A stretch of 64,000 nucleotides of DNA from the NCBI GenBank assembly GCA_963682175.1, contig OY821793.1:30394391-30458390 (forward strand), read 5' to 3'. Origin of the DNA: Triglochin maritima. Taxonomy: Eukaryota; Streptophyta; Magnoliopsida; Alismatales; Juncaginaceae. The notes under the pieces are model-generated. The model was not told where the DNA came from and did not search any database. It saw nothing but the letters and a program-made list of their open reading frames with translations. How positions within the stretch are numbered: position 1 is the first letter of the stretch; every line of letters begins with the position of its first letter. Shown here piece after piece: positions 22,901 to 35,653 of this stretch. The translations under genes and the position numbers were made by a program.

Positions 22901-25058
22901 CTAGGCCAAAGGTCAGGATGGTTATCCAATGAAGCAGCAATATGAGCTTGGGAAACAAGGACAATGCTTTTATGAACTTTTATGGCTTTTAAGGTTGTTA
23001 AAGTTGGAAGATGTATTCAAGCAGAACCCAATCAATGGGTATACTTATTAAGAATCAGGTGTACCGAGGACACTGAAATCTCAAACATCTTAATTATTAG
23101 AAATGTAAAACCCTTCTTAAATCATGATCATCAAAAATGGATCAGGAGAGCAATGCATAGGTTTAAATATTAATTTTGTCAAAAGGAACAAATTTAGGGT
23201 CTAAAACAAAGAAAAGACATTCAAGAATTCATCAAAAAATTGCCAGCATCAGTAAATATGTGCTTGGGACCTTTGGATCATTGAAATAATTAAGCCAATT
23301 TCAGCATTTTTCCATGCATGTAAGCACTTAAAATTTCAAGCTGGTGGTGTTAAAAATCTGTATTTAAAGATAAGGTTTTCCATTGAATAAACACGATCAA
23401 TTAAAGTTGGTTAATTATGTACCACGAGTGCAGCTACAGGATGTAGAGCAGTTGGAAGTTTCAGAATAATTTGATCGGTTGGGAATCTCTGAAGCACACA
23501 AACAGCTCCATTTTGCTGTCGGCAATGCATTAACATCTGCAATGAACAAAATAAATAAAACTTTCAAACAAGAGATAAGTTTCATTATTCCACAGTGACA
23601 TTGACTTGGAAGATGGAATCGGGATAACTTTTACAATCAGACTAAAGGTCATGGTGAAAGACATAGTGATCTTCATTTTAGTTAAACTATCATATCAGCT
23701 AAAAGATATTCTAATGTTCTCCAAGAAGGGCCTCCATTTCATGTTTGTGTTAATGCATAAAGGTAAGAATCTTTCCACTTCTCTTCAAAACAATTTTAAC
23801 CTTAAGCCCCCTTAGATCGTAGCCAATGGTGGAACCAGAAATTTTGTTTAACGGGGCAAAAACATGAAGAAGAAAAATAATATAGAATGAAAGATAGTTA
23901 GAGGGAAGTTTTGCTTCTAGAAAAATTAAAACTGGCTCACGAGTTTTTATATTTTGAAAATGACACATGATTCCCTCATCGTTAACTTTACCAAGTAAAT
24001 CTTTTTCATTGAAATGATTGTTTAAGTTTTGAAATTTTGTATGACAAAGTAAAACAACTTAGAACGATGATGATAAAGATTTGTCATTTCTTGACCCCTT
24101 TGGCATGGTCTGTCATCAAATATAAATTGTTCATCAATCATATGAATTTAAATTTCATACCTATAACAAAATAAGTTTTACTTCCTTTATTAGGTCATCC
24201 TAGTCTTTATCTTACAATTTTGGTCTAATCTTTATTTCAAAATTAAGAGAAAGAAGACACTTACTCCCATGATTTTAGTTTCACTCTTAGAAATACAAAT
24301 ATTGAAGCTAAGAAAGAATTCGTCAAAGTAGAGAAATATTAAGAAAAATAACTAACTTTTTTAAGAAAAAATGTTATATGTTACTAATTCCTTAAAATTT
24401 TCAAAATTAAGAAAGAAGAGGGACACCCATTACCTATGATATTTTGTTATACATTTTCGAAAATATTGTATACCACCAACTTAAATAATTCTAAAGTTTC
24501 CGGGGGGACTATCCCACGATATTTTGTTATACCCTTTGGAAAATATTGTATAGCACTACTCATTTAACAAATTTTTAAATTCCAGGGAGAGTGACTGCCC
24601 TCATGCCCTCCATGATTACGCCCTGAACGTAGTAATCGAGAATACCCTAATCAACCTTGCATATACTACAGAATTTCATGCACTTAACATAGAAAATCAA
24701 ATCAAAACACATCACATGGTTTGTCAACCGAAAGAATGGCACTACACATATTCACTCAGTATTCACATAATCGAGTAGCTTTATTGGACTTTCTAATTTT
24801 CTAGGAAATGAATTCCAGTCTCTTGCCAACAGAGTTGGAATGCAGCTGAGGAATATAAATAAATGCAATTTGATGATAAAAAAAAACATTTGGTGTCAGC
24901 ATGCACTTGGAAAATAAAACACTGCTTGATAGATATTACTATCTATGTTTTCTACTAATATGGACCGGCATAAGAATGTTGTACTCACCACCATTGCCAT
25001 ACCGGAATAATAGAAAGCTGAAAATCACTGCGAACACGACATTGGAAAGGATGCCCAT
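19923..25058 (-). CDS. NCRK: Receptor-like serine/threonine kinase NCRK
   Basis: Nine coding exons join in phase: 25058-24989, 23536-23423, 22763-22662, 22579-22316, 22107-21866, 21527-21225, 21145-20909, 20612-20385 and 20204-19923, giving 613 residues. Residues 1-23 are a hydrophobic signal peptide (MGILSNVVFAVIFSFLLF). Residues 24-95 form the Cys-rich ectodomain with CLC, CSTSCSC and CFNACNCTYG clusters. A transmembrane helix spans about 109-132. The kinase has a Gly-rich loop GVGGNSRVF, Lys247, HRD at 348-350 (HRDVKSTN), DLG in place of DFG at 368-370, and APE at 398-400; the tail ends EPRFESF. Family knowledge: NCRK is a plant receptor kinase reported to interact with ROP/RAC GTPases at plasma membrane and endosomes; the DLG is shared by the family and does not by itself mean inactivity. 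A 5' UTR intron is likely (donor near 25480, acceptor near 25075). The frame is intact. Confidence 0.93.
23806..24630. repeat. Degenerate transposon-like insert in NCRK intron 1
   Basis: The left part (GTAGCCAATGGTGGAACCAG) and the right end (reverse complement GGGCGTAATCATGGAGGGC) look like decayed inverted ends of a common plant repeat. Inside, a stretch of about 35 bases (GATATTTTGTTATAC...) recurs 80 bp apart at 24438 and 24518. No coding capacity. The boundaries are approximate. Confidence 0.3.
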
Positions 25059-25641
25059 CTAGTAGTAGTAAGTAAACACTGCCAAGAGAAATAAGCAAGT
25101 CATTAAACAACTGAGCAGTGACTAACAACACGCCATAATAGAAACCCAAAACTTGCACACAAAAAAGAATAGAGAATCATATTAATAAAAAAGTAAAAAA
25201 ATGCAAACCTTCAAGCAAACAAAATTGTTGTTCCCATATCATATCAGTAAACGGAAATGCATCCAACCCCTTCAGCCCTTCAATCCAAGCAACCAAACAC
25301 TACAAACATCAGTAACCAATCACATGAATAATCTAAAACAACGGGAAAATGGATATAATGAGATGAATGGCATCAAAACAAAAAGGGTAAAAACCAATAG
25401 GCTTGGACATTAGAAAACATAGTAAGAAAAAAACATAGTAAGAAAAAAAGAGGCAGGTTTAGGGAAGAAAATAAGTACCCAGATGATGAAAGATGAGGAG
25501 GAAGATGTTGAATGGAGACAAAAGTCCAGGGAGAGCAACTTCTCTGCTAACCCGAAAATGATGTTCCACCCAAACCTCCCAAATCCAATCCAGTTTATGC
25601 TCTAATCATTGTTGTTGTTTGTGTTCTTCTCATCTCATCAC
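25059..25641. other. NCRK leader with 5' UTR intron, then promoter
   Basis: On the minus strand the leader is C/T-rich and has a plausible donor CTGG-GTACTT near 25478 and an acceptor TTGGCAG just above 25070. No separate gene is seen; the 70-codon plus-strand ORF at 25201 has no signature. Confidence 0.45.
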
Positions 25642-26029
25642 TGGGGGTGCACATGGGTCGGATTGGATCGGGTTGAACCCGAATTTGGAAATTTTCTATC
25701 AAACTTGGTCGGGTTCGGTCGACCTGTGCTTAAACGGTCGACCGGTGGTTTGAAAACCTGAAATTTTCGGGTTGGAAACGGTCGACCGAGTGATGTTCGG
25801 TCGACCGGTTTATTTGGGAAAAAATAAAAAAAATAAAAAAAATAAAAAATCGGGTTCGGGTTGGGTTGGGTCAACCCGACCCCCTCAACCCGAACTCGAC
25901 CCGAAAATTTGGGTTTTTGATTTCCCCAACCCGACCCGACCCGAACCCCTCCCCAACCCGACCCAACCCGACCCGACCAGTCGGGTTCGGATTGGGTTTC
26001 GGGTTGAACCCAACCCATGTACACCCCTA
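25642..26029. mobile_element. hAT-type MITE, copy 1
   Basis: About 388 bp. The left end TGGGGGTGCACATGGGT and the reverse complement of the right end TAGGGGTGTACATGGGT form terminal inverted repeats of the hAT kind. The flanking 8-mers CTCATCAC and GATGTCAC match at only 4 positions, so the duplication is old or ambiguous. The interior alternates GGGTTGGGTCGGGT-type runs with an A-rich spacer and holds two pairs of CGGTCGACC sites. It is the inverted relative of 50107-50540. The ORFs over it (Arg/Gly/Pro strings) are not real genes. Confidence 0.75.
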
Positions 26030-26139
26030 GATGTCACGTTGATGTTGGATGTGAATGTGTGTATAATTATATATAGTATTAATAAATACACAAAAACAAG
26101 ATGGAAAAAATAGACAAGAATAATAGATTGCCGATGCCG

Positions 26140-26286
26140 TAATTTTTTAATTTAATAAAAATTAAATCAAAATTTAAAATATAGGAAGAAAATAAATTAA
26201 AATCTAATCGGATCACAGGTGTGAACCATAATTAGATTTCAATTTTTTTCTATTTTTGATTTAATTTTTATTAAATTAAAAAATTA
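26140..26286. repeat. Near-palindromic fold-back repeat (MITE-like)
   Basis: The outer 33 bp on each side are perfect inverted repeats (starting TAATTTTTTAATTTAATA), and weaker complementarity continues inward to about 70 bp per arm. There is no clear target duplication beyond the TA-rich ends. Confidence 0.75.
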
Positions 26287-26751
26287 AGGTTACATATCCA
26301 GCCATCATGTGTGTTTACTAAACTACTATCTCAACATTTAACAACTCCTCCTTGTTATTTTTCTGTTTTAGCTATAGGCTCAATATTTTTTTATCCTTAC
26401 TTTTTCGTTAATGATCTTTTGTTTCTGTCTTGAACCCGATGCTCAAATGGTTTTTTTGGATTATGTAAATCACCTTGTTAGTATGAAATAATTTTTTTAA
26501 TATTATAGTAATATTGATACACGGGATATCAAGAATTATTGTCCAATTAAGTATTTTAATAATCCCCTGATCAAAATTCCTAGTACTTCTTCTTGTTAAT
26601 GTTACAATATAGACTAATTCTTAAATATTGTTTAATAATCTCAAAGAAAAAAAATGTTTGACATATGTTGGAATGGTACACCAATGACATCATGTCATCA
26701 CCAAACTTCACCTCAAAGTCAAACCGAACGTAAAGAACAATACACGTCCAC

Positions 26752-27386
26752 TAGGGCTGTCAATTTTACACGAAACACGATAACACGACACGAAAACGAC
26801 ACGAAGTTAGCGGATATGGATTGAGAATTTGAACACGATTAATAAATGGGTTGGATACGGCAACACGATTATTAAATGGGTTGGATATGGATTTCTGCTG
26901 CAAAAACGATTAACACGATTAAGACACGATAAAACACGATAAGTAATTGGGTAATTAGGCACATGATTACGAATACGACACGATTAATACCGACAAGTCT
27001 ATAAGTAATATATAAGTTATAAATTATAATAAACAAATTCTAAGAACCGAATGTCATATTTATAATTTTACCAATTATATATACGAGTGGTTTGAAACTT
27101 TGAAGTTTGAACTCTGAACGAGTGGATAATCGTGTGTTAATTGTGTGTTAAATGTGTGTTAAATGGTGTAAACGGTAGCGGTGTTAAACGTGTACATGAA
27201 GTAACCCGTTTAATAATTGGGTATAAACGGGTTGGATATGGCAACACGATTATAAATGGGTTGGATACGGCAGAAATTTAGCAACACGATTATTAAATGG
27301 GTCGGATACGGCGCAACACCTAGAGCTTATATATAGGAGTTGACACGACACGATTAGCACACGACACGACACGATTGACAGTCCTA
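26752..27386. mobile_element. Non-autonomous hAT-superfamily element
   Basis: 635 bp. The ends TAGGGCTGTCAAT and, as reverse complement, TAGGACTGTCAAT are inverted repeats of hAT type. A perfect 8-bp target duplication, ACGTCCAC, is at 26744-26751 and 27387-27394, which fits hAT transposases. The interior has no ORF but many copies of ACACGATTA and GGGTTGGATACGGC. It lies between NCRK and the WAV3-like gene. Confidence 0.9.
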
Positions 27387-27394
27387 ACGTCCAC

Positions 27395-29023
27395 TGCCAT
27401 CATCTGTGCTTGTTCAACTATCTTTGACTGCTGAAAACAAACTTTGAAAATCGGAGGCCTTGTTGTTAATTTTTCCAAACAAATCTGTCTCTAACAAGTG
27501 TAAAAAGGATTATTATAATGTAAAGATGTGTTAATATGACAATCTCCTCGTCTGGAGTTGCATTGTAGTAAGATAATAATGAAATCACCTCTTTTTCTGA
27601 CATTTTGTTCGGTGAGGATATTTGTCAGATATCGAGGTGCTTTGGCCCCCCTTAACTCTTCATTTTCATGTTTAACACCAGGAAAAAGGTAAAGTAATTG
27701 GTGGTTTATGATTACACTTTCAGCTTTGACTGACACTTATCAACACTGTTTTCTTTTCTTTTGTTTTGAGAAGTCTCATTTAGCTTCACGTTTACTACTT
27801 GTCTTCTTCTCATGATATAATTAACTTGATTGGAAAGATAATCATTATTATATTACCTTACTAAATGGGAATCAAAAGAAGTGAGAATAGATCGTCTTTG
27901 AATGCTTTCACAAGGAAGGGGAGGTTCAGTATATATATTAAGAAAAACAATGCAGTCAAGAGTTAAAACTTCTATTTATTCTTCCCGTGTTGGCCATGTA
28001 TGAAAAAAAAACTTAAACAGAAAGAGTAGATTAGTATTATACGCATTGGGAATTATGAAATGGCAGTGCCCATTCAAGTCTGTTCAGTCAAACTTGAAGA
28101 AACCACCAAGAGTACAAAATCCAAACCCCCCAAATGTAATAGCAGACCCACACCAGAACATTTCGTGAATTCAATATCACATGCTATACATGATTAAATT
28201 TAACTACTACGCCTGTGTAATCTCCACAATAAAGCCACACATTAAATGTCTCAACTAATACACCACATAGGCACATACTGAACACCTAAGAGGGTGAAAG
28301 TTGCCACTAAAATTCATTACACGACAGAATAAAAACCAAGAAGAATTTACCCACAAGCCCCGACAACAATATTAAGGTGAGGCAAGTAGGAAATAAGAAT
28401 CCTGGAGTTCTACCAAGCATATATACTAGAAAATATGACCTGCTCACTCCCTCACCACGCTCAAGGGGTAACCTTACAAACTCATAGCAATATAAATAGT
28501 CACTCCAAACTAAGGCCTAACCTTGAAATCGGTTTACCATGTTAATGAACTATTTCACATGAAGTTCCTAGCAGGGGTTAGTAAAATCCCCAAAATTAAA
28601 AGACCCCACTAAACCAAATACACTTCAAACAAAATAACTTTCTTCTCATAGCTAATAATACAGAATATCACCAAAGGCATCGCATCACCACAAAAATGAA
28701 GCAAACAGCAAAGTAAAACCCATATATACCCAATACAAAACAGGAGGTAATCATACAGGTTTTTTGCCTTGTTCATTACACCAAAACTTTACCAATCCAT
28801 TCCAAACCCAACTATTTCTTGGCAATATACATGACTACTAAAGTAATAATACAAACCTCCCCAATGACTTTCTCCTCTCTTGCTTTCACCAGTATACCCA
28901 CCTTCCCAACCCAAAAAAAAAACATACTTATGTCAACAACAACAGACAATATTTTATTCCCTCTCCTTGTGTACCAATAAATTCACCATGTTCCCGGCCT
29001 TCAAACCATGCAGCGGAAATTAT
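27395..29023. other. Intergenic and 3' flank of the WAV3-like gene
   Basis: AT-rich. No coding exon is recognised (the 81-codon minus ORF at 27491 lacks any signature). The last few hundred bases are probably the 3' UTR of the WAV3-like gene. Confidence 0.45.
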
Positions 29024-32000
29024 CTAGGATTCGGAACCAGGCCGCTCTGTGAATGACCGGGACGGATGGATTGGTGGTTTGGGCTGTTGTGTTGCTGGAC
29101 TGAATGTTTGGGAGCGCTGTAGCATGTCAACCATGGACCGTGTCTGGTAGGATTGTACGAGGCTTGTGCTGTTCGTCGAGTCACCCCGAGCCGTTGCCCT
29201 TTGCCAAGAGTGCGAGCTCAGACCTGAAAGCACATATGCCCTTCCTGATGCCTCGTATTTCTTTTGGTTTGTCATCCTTTCCTGCATTTCTCTCAGCTCT
29301 GCATCCAACGCTACACACAATCTGTCCCCAGTTCGCCCAGCTAGGGACTCTGCTAACGATTTCCGGCAATTATCAAGTGTTGCAACTGCCTCAGAGAGCA
29401 TACCTCGTTCAGCTGCCATCCTTGCCTCAACAATAGCTTCAGCAGCCTGGATGCGGTTTCTCTGTCGGTCAACCTCGATAGACAATACTGAGTCTGCAAA
29501 AACCTCTGATCTTTGAACTTTTACTTCAATTTTGTCATGTTTGACCGACTCTTTGGATATGGGGTCCTCGTAAACAAGACCGGCCTTCAACAGAACGGTT
29601 TCGTTGCAAGACTGTGCTACTGCAGGAACATTGACAGATATCAGAAAGTCTCTCTCCTCATCAGCATATAGATCCCCAACATCAATAGACCCCGAAGTTT
29701 TATTGTCCGCGATGCAACTCGTGTAGCTGCCACATTTTACTGAGTTGATGTGAATATCAGGGTGAGCACACTCAAAATCAAGACTAAGCTCCTGGACAAC
29801 AACACTGAGAAGTCCTCCGATGCATTGTGCAAAAGCATCTTGGATTACACTTTCATTTTCGATGAAAGAAAATGTTCCTCCAGATATCTCGGATATCGAG
29901 TGCATGCAGAAAGAGTCATGATCAGAACCAAACCCGAAGGCATGTACTGGAATTTGATGTCCCATCCCGGATTGGATGGAATAAGGCAGGAATCCCTTGT
30001 AATCTGCCAATGACAGCTGAGAGTCACCAGAGTTGGGGGGCAACATGTATGTGTCTTGACCATCTGACAGCAGTATAATGCTACAAACTGGATTTTTCTC
30101 TTTGCGCTCCTCAATCACCTTTGCGCCCTTCCTAAGACCATCTGCAATGTTGGTTCCACCACTACTAACCAGAGAATTTACAGCCTCAAGTGCTTGCTGC
30201 CGTCCAGATTCTGACATGGCACGTAGGTGAAAAAGACGACGTGCAGTCGACGAAAAAACAACCACCGATAGGCGATCAGAAGGTCCAAGGTTCTGTATAA
30301 CAAATCCCATTGCTCGTTTTAGAAGGGCTAGTTTAGTGCCTAGCATGCTACCACTCACATCAAGCACAGTTACAAGGTCTAGCGGGGCACGACAAGGCTC
30401 CTGAACACCCACACTCGCAGGGTGATTTGATCCAGCGGTCTGTGATGAACTGCTCATAGGGGCCTTTAAATGGATAAGAATATCAAACTTCTCTGGTGAA
30501 GTAAAAGGTGACATGACTGAGAATTCTGGGTAGAATTTGGTTTCCACTGTTCCAGTGCATTCTCTATCAATGTTCATAACTGGCTCAGGTTGTTCCCGCA
30601 GAGGCTCATCGTCGTCAAACGAGCTTGGCTCGGTAATGTTAAAGATGGACCTGAGATGATGTTGACGGTTGGTGGAACCAGAACGAAGCAATCTGGGTAC
30701 CACAACAGTATAGTCACCTTCTAGAGGCAAATTGGCTGGAGGTCTTCCCTGAGACTGATCAGATGATCCAGAGCCTTGGAAAGGAACTTCCTTCCATTTG
30801 GCTCGACATATTGGACAAATGTGATTCCCATGCTTTACATTAGATGCAATACAGTGGAAGTGAAAGGTGTGAGAGCACTCTGCTGTGAAAAGTGCACGAC
30901 CTTGTCCAGGTTTCATATTGCCTAAGCAAATAGAGCAAATCTTCTGCAAAGTAGATTGGAGTAACAGAAACATCAAAACATGACCTTTGGAAATGAAACA
31001 ACCAAAGTACTAGGAAAATGACATCAAATTATTCATCAGAGAACAATGATAGGTAGACATCATCGTTAAAAGCTAAACGTGATAATTGATATCCATACAG
31101 AACATTACTTCAAAGAGACATGTGCACACGAAGATCACCAGCATGGTGGCCTTATGGTAAGAAGTCTTCATTAGAAAGTCAAATATGTGCATTCAAGGAC
31201 AGACACAATTTTTATATTTAAAAAGCATGTTTAGTGGTAGTTCCTACATCACCTAACCCAAAAGTCGAAAGAAAACATATCTTTGCATGTCAAAAGACAT
31301 ACAATTTGCAACACATTCTTTCTGGATAAGAGCAACAGTGTAAAAAACTTAAGTACTCTTACATTTTGCTGGCATGCCCTGGTAATAAAATATGTTCAAA
31401 CATAAAAAGCCTGAGTGTGGTAAACCACTCAAAAAATCCCAAAGTATTAACAAAAGAAGCAACATAGAAAAGTTACAAACCATAAAAAAACACTTTCAAG
31501 TCAAAGTACTTTAGTTTATCAGTTCATGTTTATCTGGGATATGTTACAAATCAGATCCTATGGGTAAACTTACATATTTATACAATATTGACAGGTATAT
31601 ATGGAAGGTACATCACCACAGCTTCCAGTTTGGAGCAAAATTACCCAAAAAATGAAGCCATAGAATCTTCAATCATGATTTTATCAAATGGGTAAATTTA
31701 GAAAATTGACTTTTAGCTATAAAATGTTAGAAACAACATGGTAACATTTAAAGATGTAAATCCCATCTAGGATGTAATGTTTTGGAATGATCTTAGTGTG
31801 TAATTGATCCTTGGAGATAAGCATTAGTTTTAAATTACCAAACACGCATACAGTCAACAAGCGCGAGAACGAGAGCCAGAAACAATATGAGACAATACAA
31901 TGACAATGGGTATGCACGTAAAGCTCATCCCCATGGCACCAGAATTTGTTTATAATTAAACCTTGAGACTACATGTGGATGAGGTCAAACTCGCAAATAA

Positions 32001-32922
32001 AAAAATTGCTCCTGTTGGACTAATTATACACTTATACGGATCATATTCTATTCTATTATCCTGGAAGGCGCAAGAGTCATAGATGACCAGGGGGGGAATT
32101 TGGAGAACAACCAGGTCTGTGTTTCTGATTAATCCGAGTAACTAATTTAAAGGAGAGGATATCACAATTTTGCAGAAGCAGAAACGTCATAAATAAAAAC
32201 AAAATAAAGAATCTTCTTCCCAGTAATTATGGTTTCCAAAATCTAGAAGAATGACACAGGGGCTTTTGAATCATGACTTGTGAATTGAGGGAGAGGGTAT
32301 AATTGGTATATTCCTACTTTTGCCCAAAGAATTTCCAAACCCAAGTTTTGCATGTGAAGCAAAGTAGACTTTTTCTTTCTTTTTTTCCTTCTATTAGATG
32401 GTATCTAAAACAAGTCAACAAGTTTCCTTTTGTGACAAACCACACAGACACTGGTGTCTTCACTTTACCACCATAAAATGTTTGCTCTTAGAAGCAAAAT
32501 AACCATAAAAAGAGTAGAAAACAAAACAAACCAAGCCTAAAGTTTAATGGAAAAAAATTATTTAAAAATGACACAGTTAAAAAAAAGGAAAGCATAATAT
32601 CTAACAAAACAACACAAAACCATATTAAAAGCTCAAGACAAGAGAACATGAACAAGCGTAAAGATCCAATTTTGACCACAGAACAAACCCTAGATCGGCA
32701 AAAGAAGGGGAGGAAAGGTGGGACCTTTGAGGATCCGCTGGCGCTCCGGGAGAATCTGGGACGGAAAGATCCGATCTTTGGGGTGGAAGCGGAGGAGGTA
32801 TCTCCGGTGAGGTCATCGGAGGAGGAGGGGTCGTCGTTGTCGTGGACGGTGGTGGTGGGGTGGAGGACGCAGTGGCCCAGACCCAAGGCCAACTTCAACT
32901 TCCTCCACTTGTCGCTCGACAT
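29024..32922 (-). CDS. WAV3-family RING and vWA-domain E3 ubiquitin ligase
   Basis: Two exons, 32922-32725 (66 codons) and 30943-29024, intron phase 0 and 1.8 kb, giving 705 residues, the usual family size. The N-terminus MSSDKWRKLKLALGLGHCV matches the WRK-KLALG start of WAVH/EDA40-like members. A RING finger begins at Cys69 (CSICLGNMKPGQGRALFTAE, then HTFHFHC and CPICRAKW). After a spacer comes a von Willebrand A domain with a complete MIDAS start at residues 261-265 (DVSGS), then GGTNIADGL and LLSDGQDTY. The C-terminus carries the AAEAIVEARMAAERGMLSEA helix and a Ser-rich tail. Family knowledge: WAV3 and WAVH1/2 are cytosolic E3 ligases that shape root gravitropism and wavy growth. Expression probably starts from the TATA box near 33036. 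The frame is intact. Which paralog this is remains unresolved. Confidence 0.93.
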
Positions 32923-34833
32923 CTTGCTTGATTCGTTCGGATCAAACCCTAGACATGTTTGGTTTTGGTCTCGATTTTGACTTCTGTCATGTGTTTTTCT
33001 TTTCTTTTCTTTTCTTTTCGGTACCGGAACCGTTTATATAGCGGAGAAGAAGGTAAACCGCTGGTTAATGAAGTTCCGGTACAACCCTTCAAGTTATGTT
33101 TTATTTACAACTATTGCCACTGTTAGGTAGCCCGTTGGATCCTATCATGAAAGCCCATATACTCATCTTCTTTTATGAAAGAATTCTCGACCAATTACAC
33201 AATTTTTTATGAAGAATTTGGCATCTTTAAAGAGAAAGTAAATGTGATTGTGATAACTTGGCGAGTTTCCATCTCTGAGAGCAAATACGGATGAACACAA
33301 TAATTATTCTAGCTATTTTTTCCTACTCTTGGTAAGCAAACAACAAAAATCTTCTTCTGAACTGCGAAATCTTCTGTATATGTTCCACCACGGTCTACAT
33401 CATAGTGAAAGGTATTCTAAACATGAAATAACCAATATTTGTAGAATAGTCAAGGCCTTTAAAAGGAAATGGAATTATAGTTAGAACTGCTTGCAAGGTG
33501 TCTTTGGGAGTTACACAAGTTGAAGCATTAATTATATATATTTTCATAAAATGAAATCATTAACTATTTATCTGGGACAACAACTTTATACAGGTTATGC
33601 AAAAAGTCGCCGTTAGGAGTGCTCTAACAACCCAAACATCTGCTGGTACGTACAACACTCAGAGTGTGGAACTCTATGAATTGTATCGTATGGAGGATAT
33701 GATGGTCTGACGGAGGAGTGAAAGAATTGCGAAAAAGTGCACACACAAAACAAAAAGAAGAAGAAGTTATGCTCTCTCCAAGTTTGTGCAGAGTCAACAG
33801 CACCCCCATGCATGTGGCCATCAAAGTCACCATCCATGACATGGACTAATAAACATCACACCCACGTTAATTTCTTCGAAAATACACGCGATATTCATAT
33901 GCTATATTTGATGATGTGTACATTTGAGATGAACATAATTAATGTGCAGTGTAACCACACATGAACTTGTCTCTAATAAAAATGCAAGTACTCCATTCAT
34001 TAATTCCACAAGTACTCAAGTAACACAACCTCTCCTCCAGTACTCCAAGACATTTACTTGTGTGTGTATCATCAAGTTCATAGCTTACCTTCCAAGTGAA
34101 TTCTTCCATGGTTTGGTGGTAGTGGGGACTGGGGATGGTGGAGTTGCACTCACTAGCTGCTTTATTTCCCCCACCACCCCACCACTGAATACGTACTGAT
34201 GCTGATCAAGCTAGTGATCATGCATGTGACCATAAACACCCAATGGTTCCTGTCAGGATAAGTTGAAACAACAAAAGAGGACAGGAATCAATAGATTCCC
34301 CTCTCAACACACTTTCAAACAATAGAAATTGTATTGTTCTTCAACAAATAATTGTGGAGAGAGAGTGTGTGTGTGTGTGAACTGTGAAGTGAGAAGAAAT
34401 TGCAAGGGAAGTGATGCAACCTAGGAACCACATGACTAGCTCATACAACAAGTTCAATAAAGGTCATCTCATTTCCATTCAGCATAAAGTAGATTTTTCA
34501 ATTGTATTTTCATACTTATTCACATTCAACCAAACAACATGCATTGTTGGGCACACAAGTCTATGGAATGGGCAGAGGAATTAAGTCGATGGGAAAGAAG
34601 GTAGACCCCCTAATTGCAAAAAAGCTAGCAGAGAATAGAATCTTAGCTAGTTAGCTAGTCACCTACATGATTAACTTTGTAAAGAAAGGCACACCGGCCC
34701 TTTTCATCATTCCTAGAAAGATTGGTGGTGTCTGATGGATTCTCAACATATATCCAACCTTTTTTTCACTGCCATCATTCACTTCTTACTTTGAAGTAAA
34801 AACATGCATGTGGTCGTTAATTAGTACAAACCA
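32923..34833. other. Intergenic upstream of the WAV3-like gene
   Basis: WAV3-like promoter, then AT-rich DNA with scattered short ORFs lacking family features, and a GA/GT simple tract at about 34353-34379. No gene or element is seen until the solo LTR at 34839. Confidence 0.4.
33032..33040 (-). promoter_or_regulatory. TATA box of the WAV3-like gene
   Basis: On the minus strand TATATAAAC lies about 115 bases upstream of the start codon. A pentanucleotide CTTTT tract at 32996-33019 sits in the presumed leader just downstream. Confidence 0.5.
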
Positions 34834-34838
34834 CATAG

Positions 34839-35581
34839 TGTAACGTTCCGAGCCCGGACAACTGCTCACCCGCCCGAACTCGGTGCGTTAAGATACGATC
34901 CACGATCCTGACTGTTGCGCACTCTGATATTTAAATCCATCTGATAGACCCATAATTAATCTGAAAAATATAATCAACAAATTATGAGCTCGACAGCCCG
35001 CAAGTATCAACCATCAATCAATCAGAATCATAATCATGTGAAAAATAATACGGAATATGACATCCAGTCAATAAACACAATCAAGAGACATGCATCACAA
35101 ATAAAATACATGCATAACAATCTGGAACTCCCATTCGGATTCGACCACATCTTGTGCTTCTGAAATCTATCAAGCAGTCAGACACACACCTGGTAGCTCC
35201 ACACTAACGACAGGCAGCCATTTCTTCTCTCGGGTGGCTCCACGCTGTCCGTTAGGCAGCTCTTTCCTAAGTGGCTCAGCCAGAAAGATACATACAGTCA
35301 CAAGACATGTCAACCGAAACACCACCATGCAATAATATGCATATCAATGAAATCAACATCGATACTCAGCATGCATGCAACTACGAATATCAAGAGAGAC
35401 AGACATGATATGAAACTGAAAAATAACGAATCAGTACTTGCCTCAAATTCTCCATCTTTTTCTTCTCAATATTCTTCTCAAAATTCCATCTTCTCCTAAA
35501 ACCACACAATCATCTAACAATCTTAATTAGTCCATTAAGATATTTGATTATTACCTAAACTAAAAAATTCAGAATATTACA
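34839..35581. mobile_element. Solo LTR, family C
   Basis: 743 bp from TGTAACGTTCCGAGCCCGG to AATATTACA, with a 5-bp target duplication CATAG at 34834-34838 and 35582-35586. TG...CA ends, no internal coding domain, so the element was reduced to one LTR by recombination. The TGTAACG start is shared with the families at 35654 and 58173 and suggests a Ty3/gypsy origin, which is inferred. It lacks the CGGTNNACCG sites of its neighbour. Confidence 0.85.
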
Positions 35582-35653
35582 CATAGATAGACCATGTGCA
35601 TATATGAAGAAACTAACATGCTCTAGTATATATATTCTTTTACATTGACTTAC

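Noticed and set aside
25638..26113. ORFs of 68-128 codons with Pro/Asn/Arg-rich repeats, and again at 50112-50558
   Set aside because: They translate the GGGTTGGGTCGGG repeats of the hAT-type MITEs.
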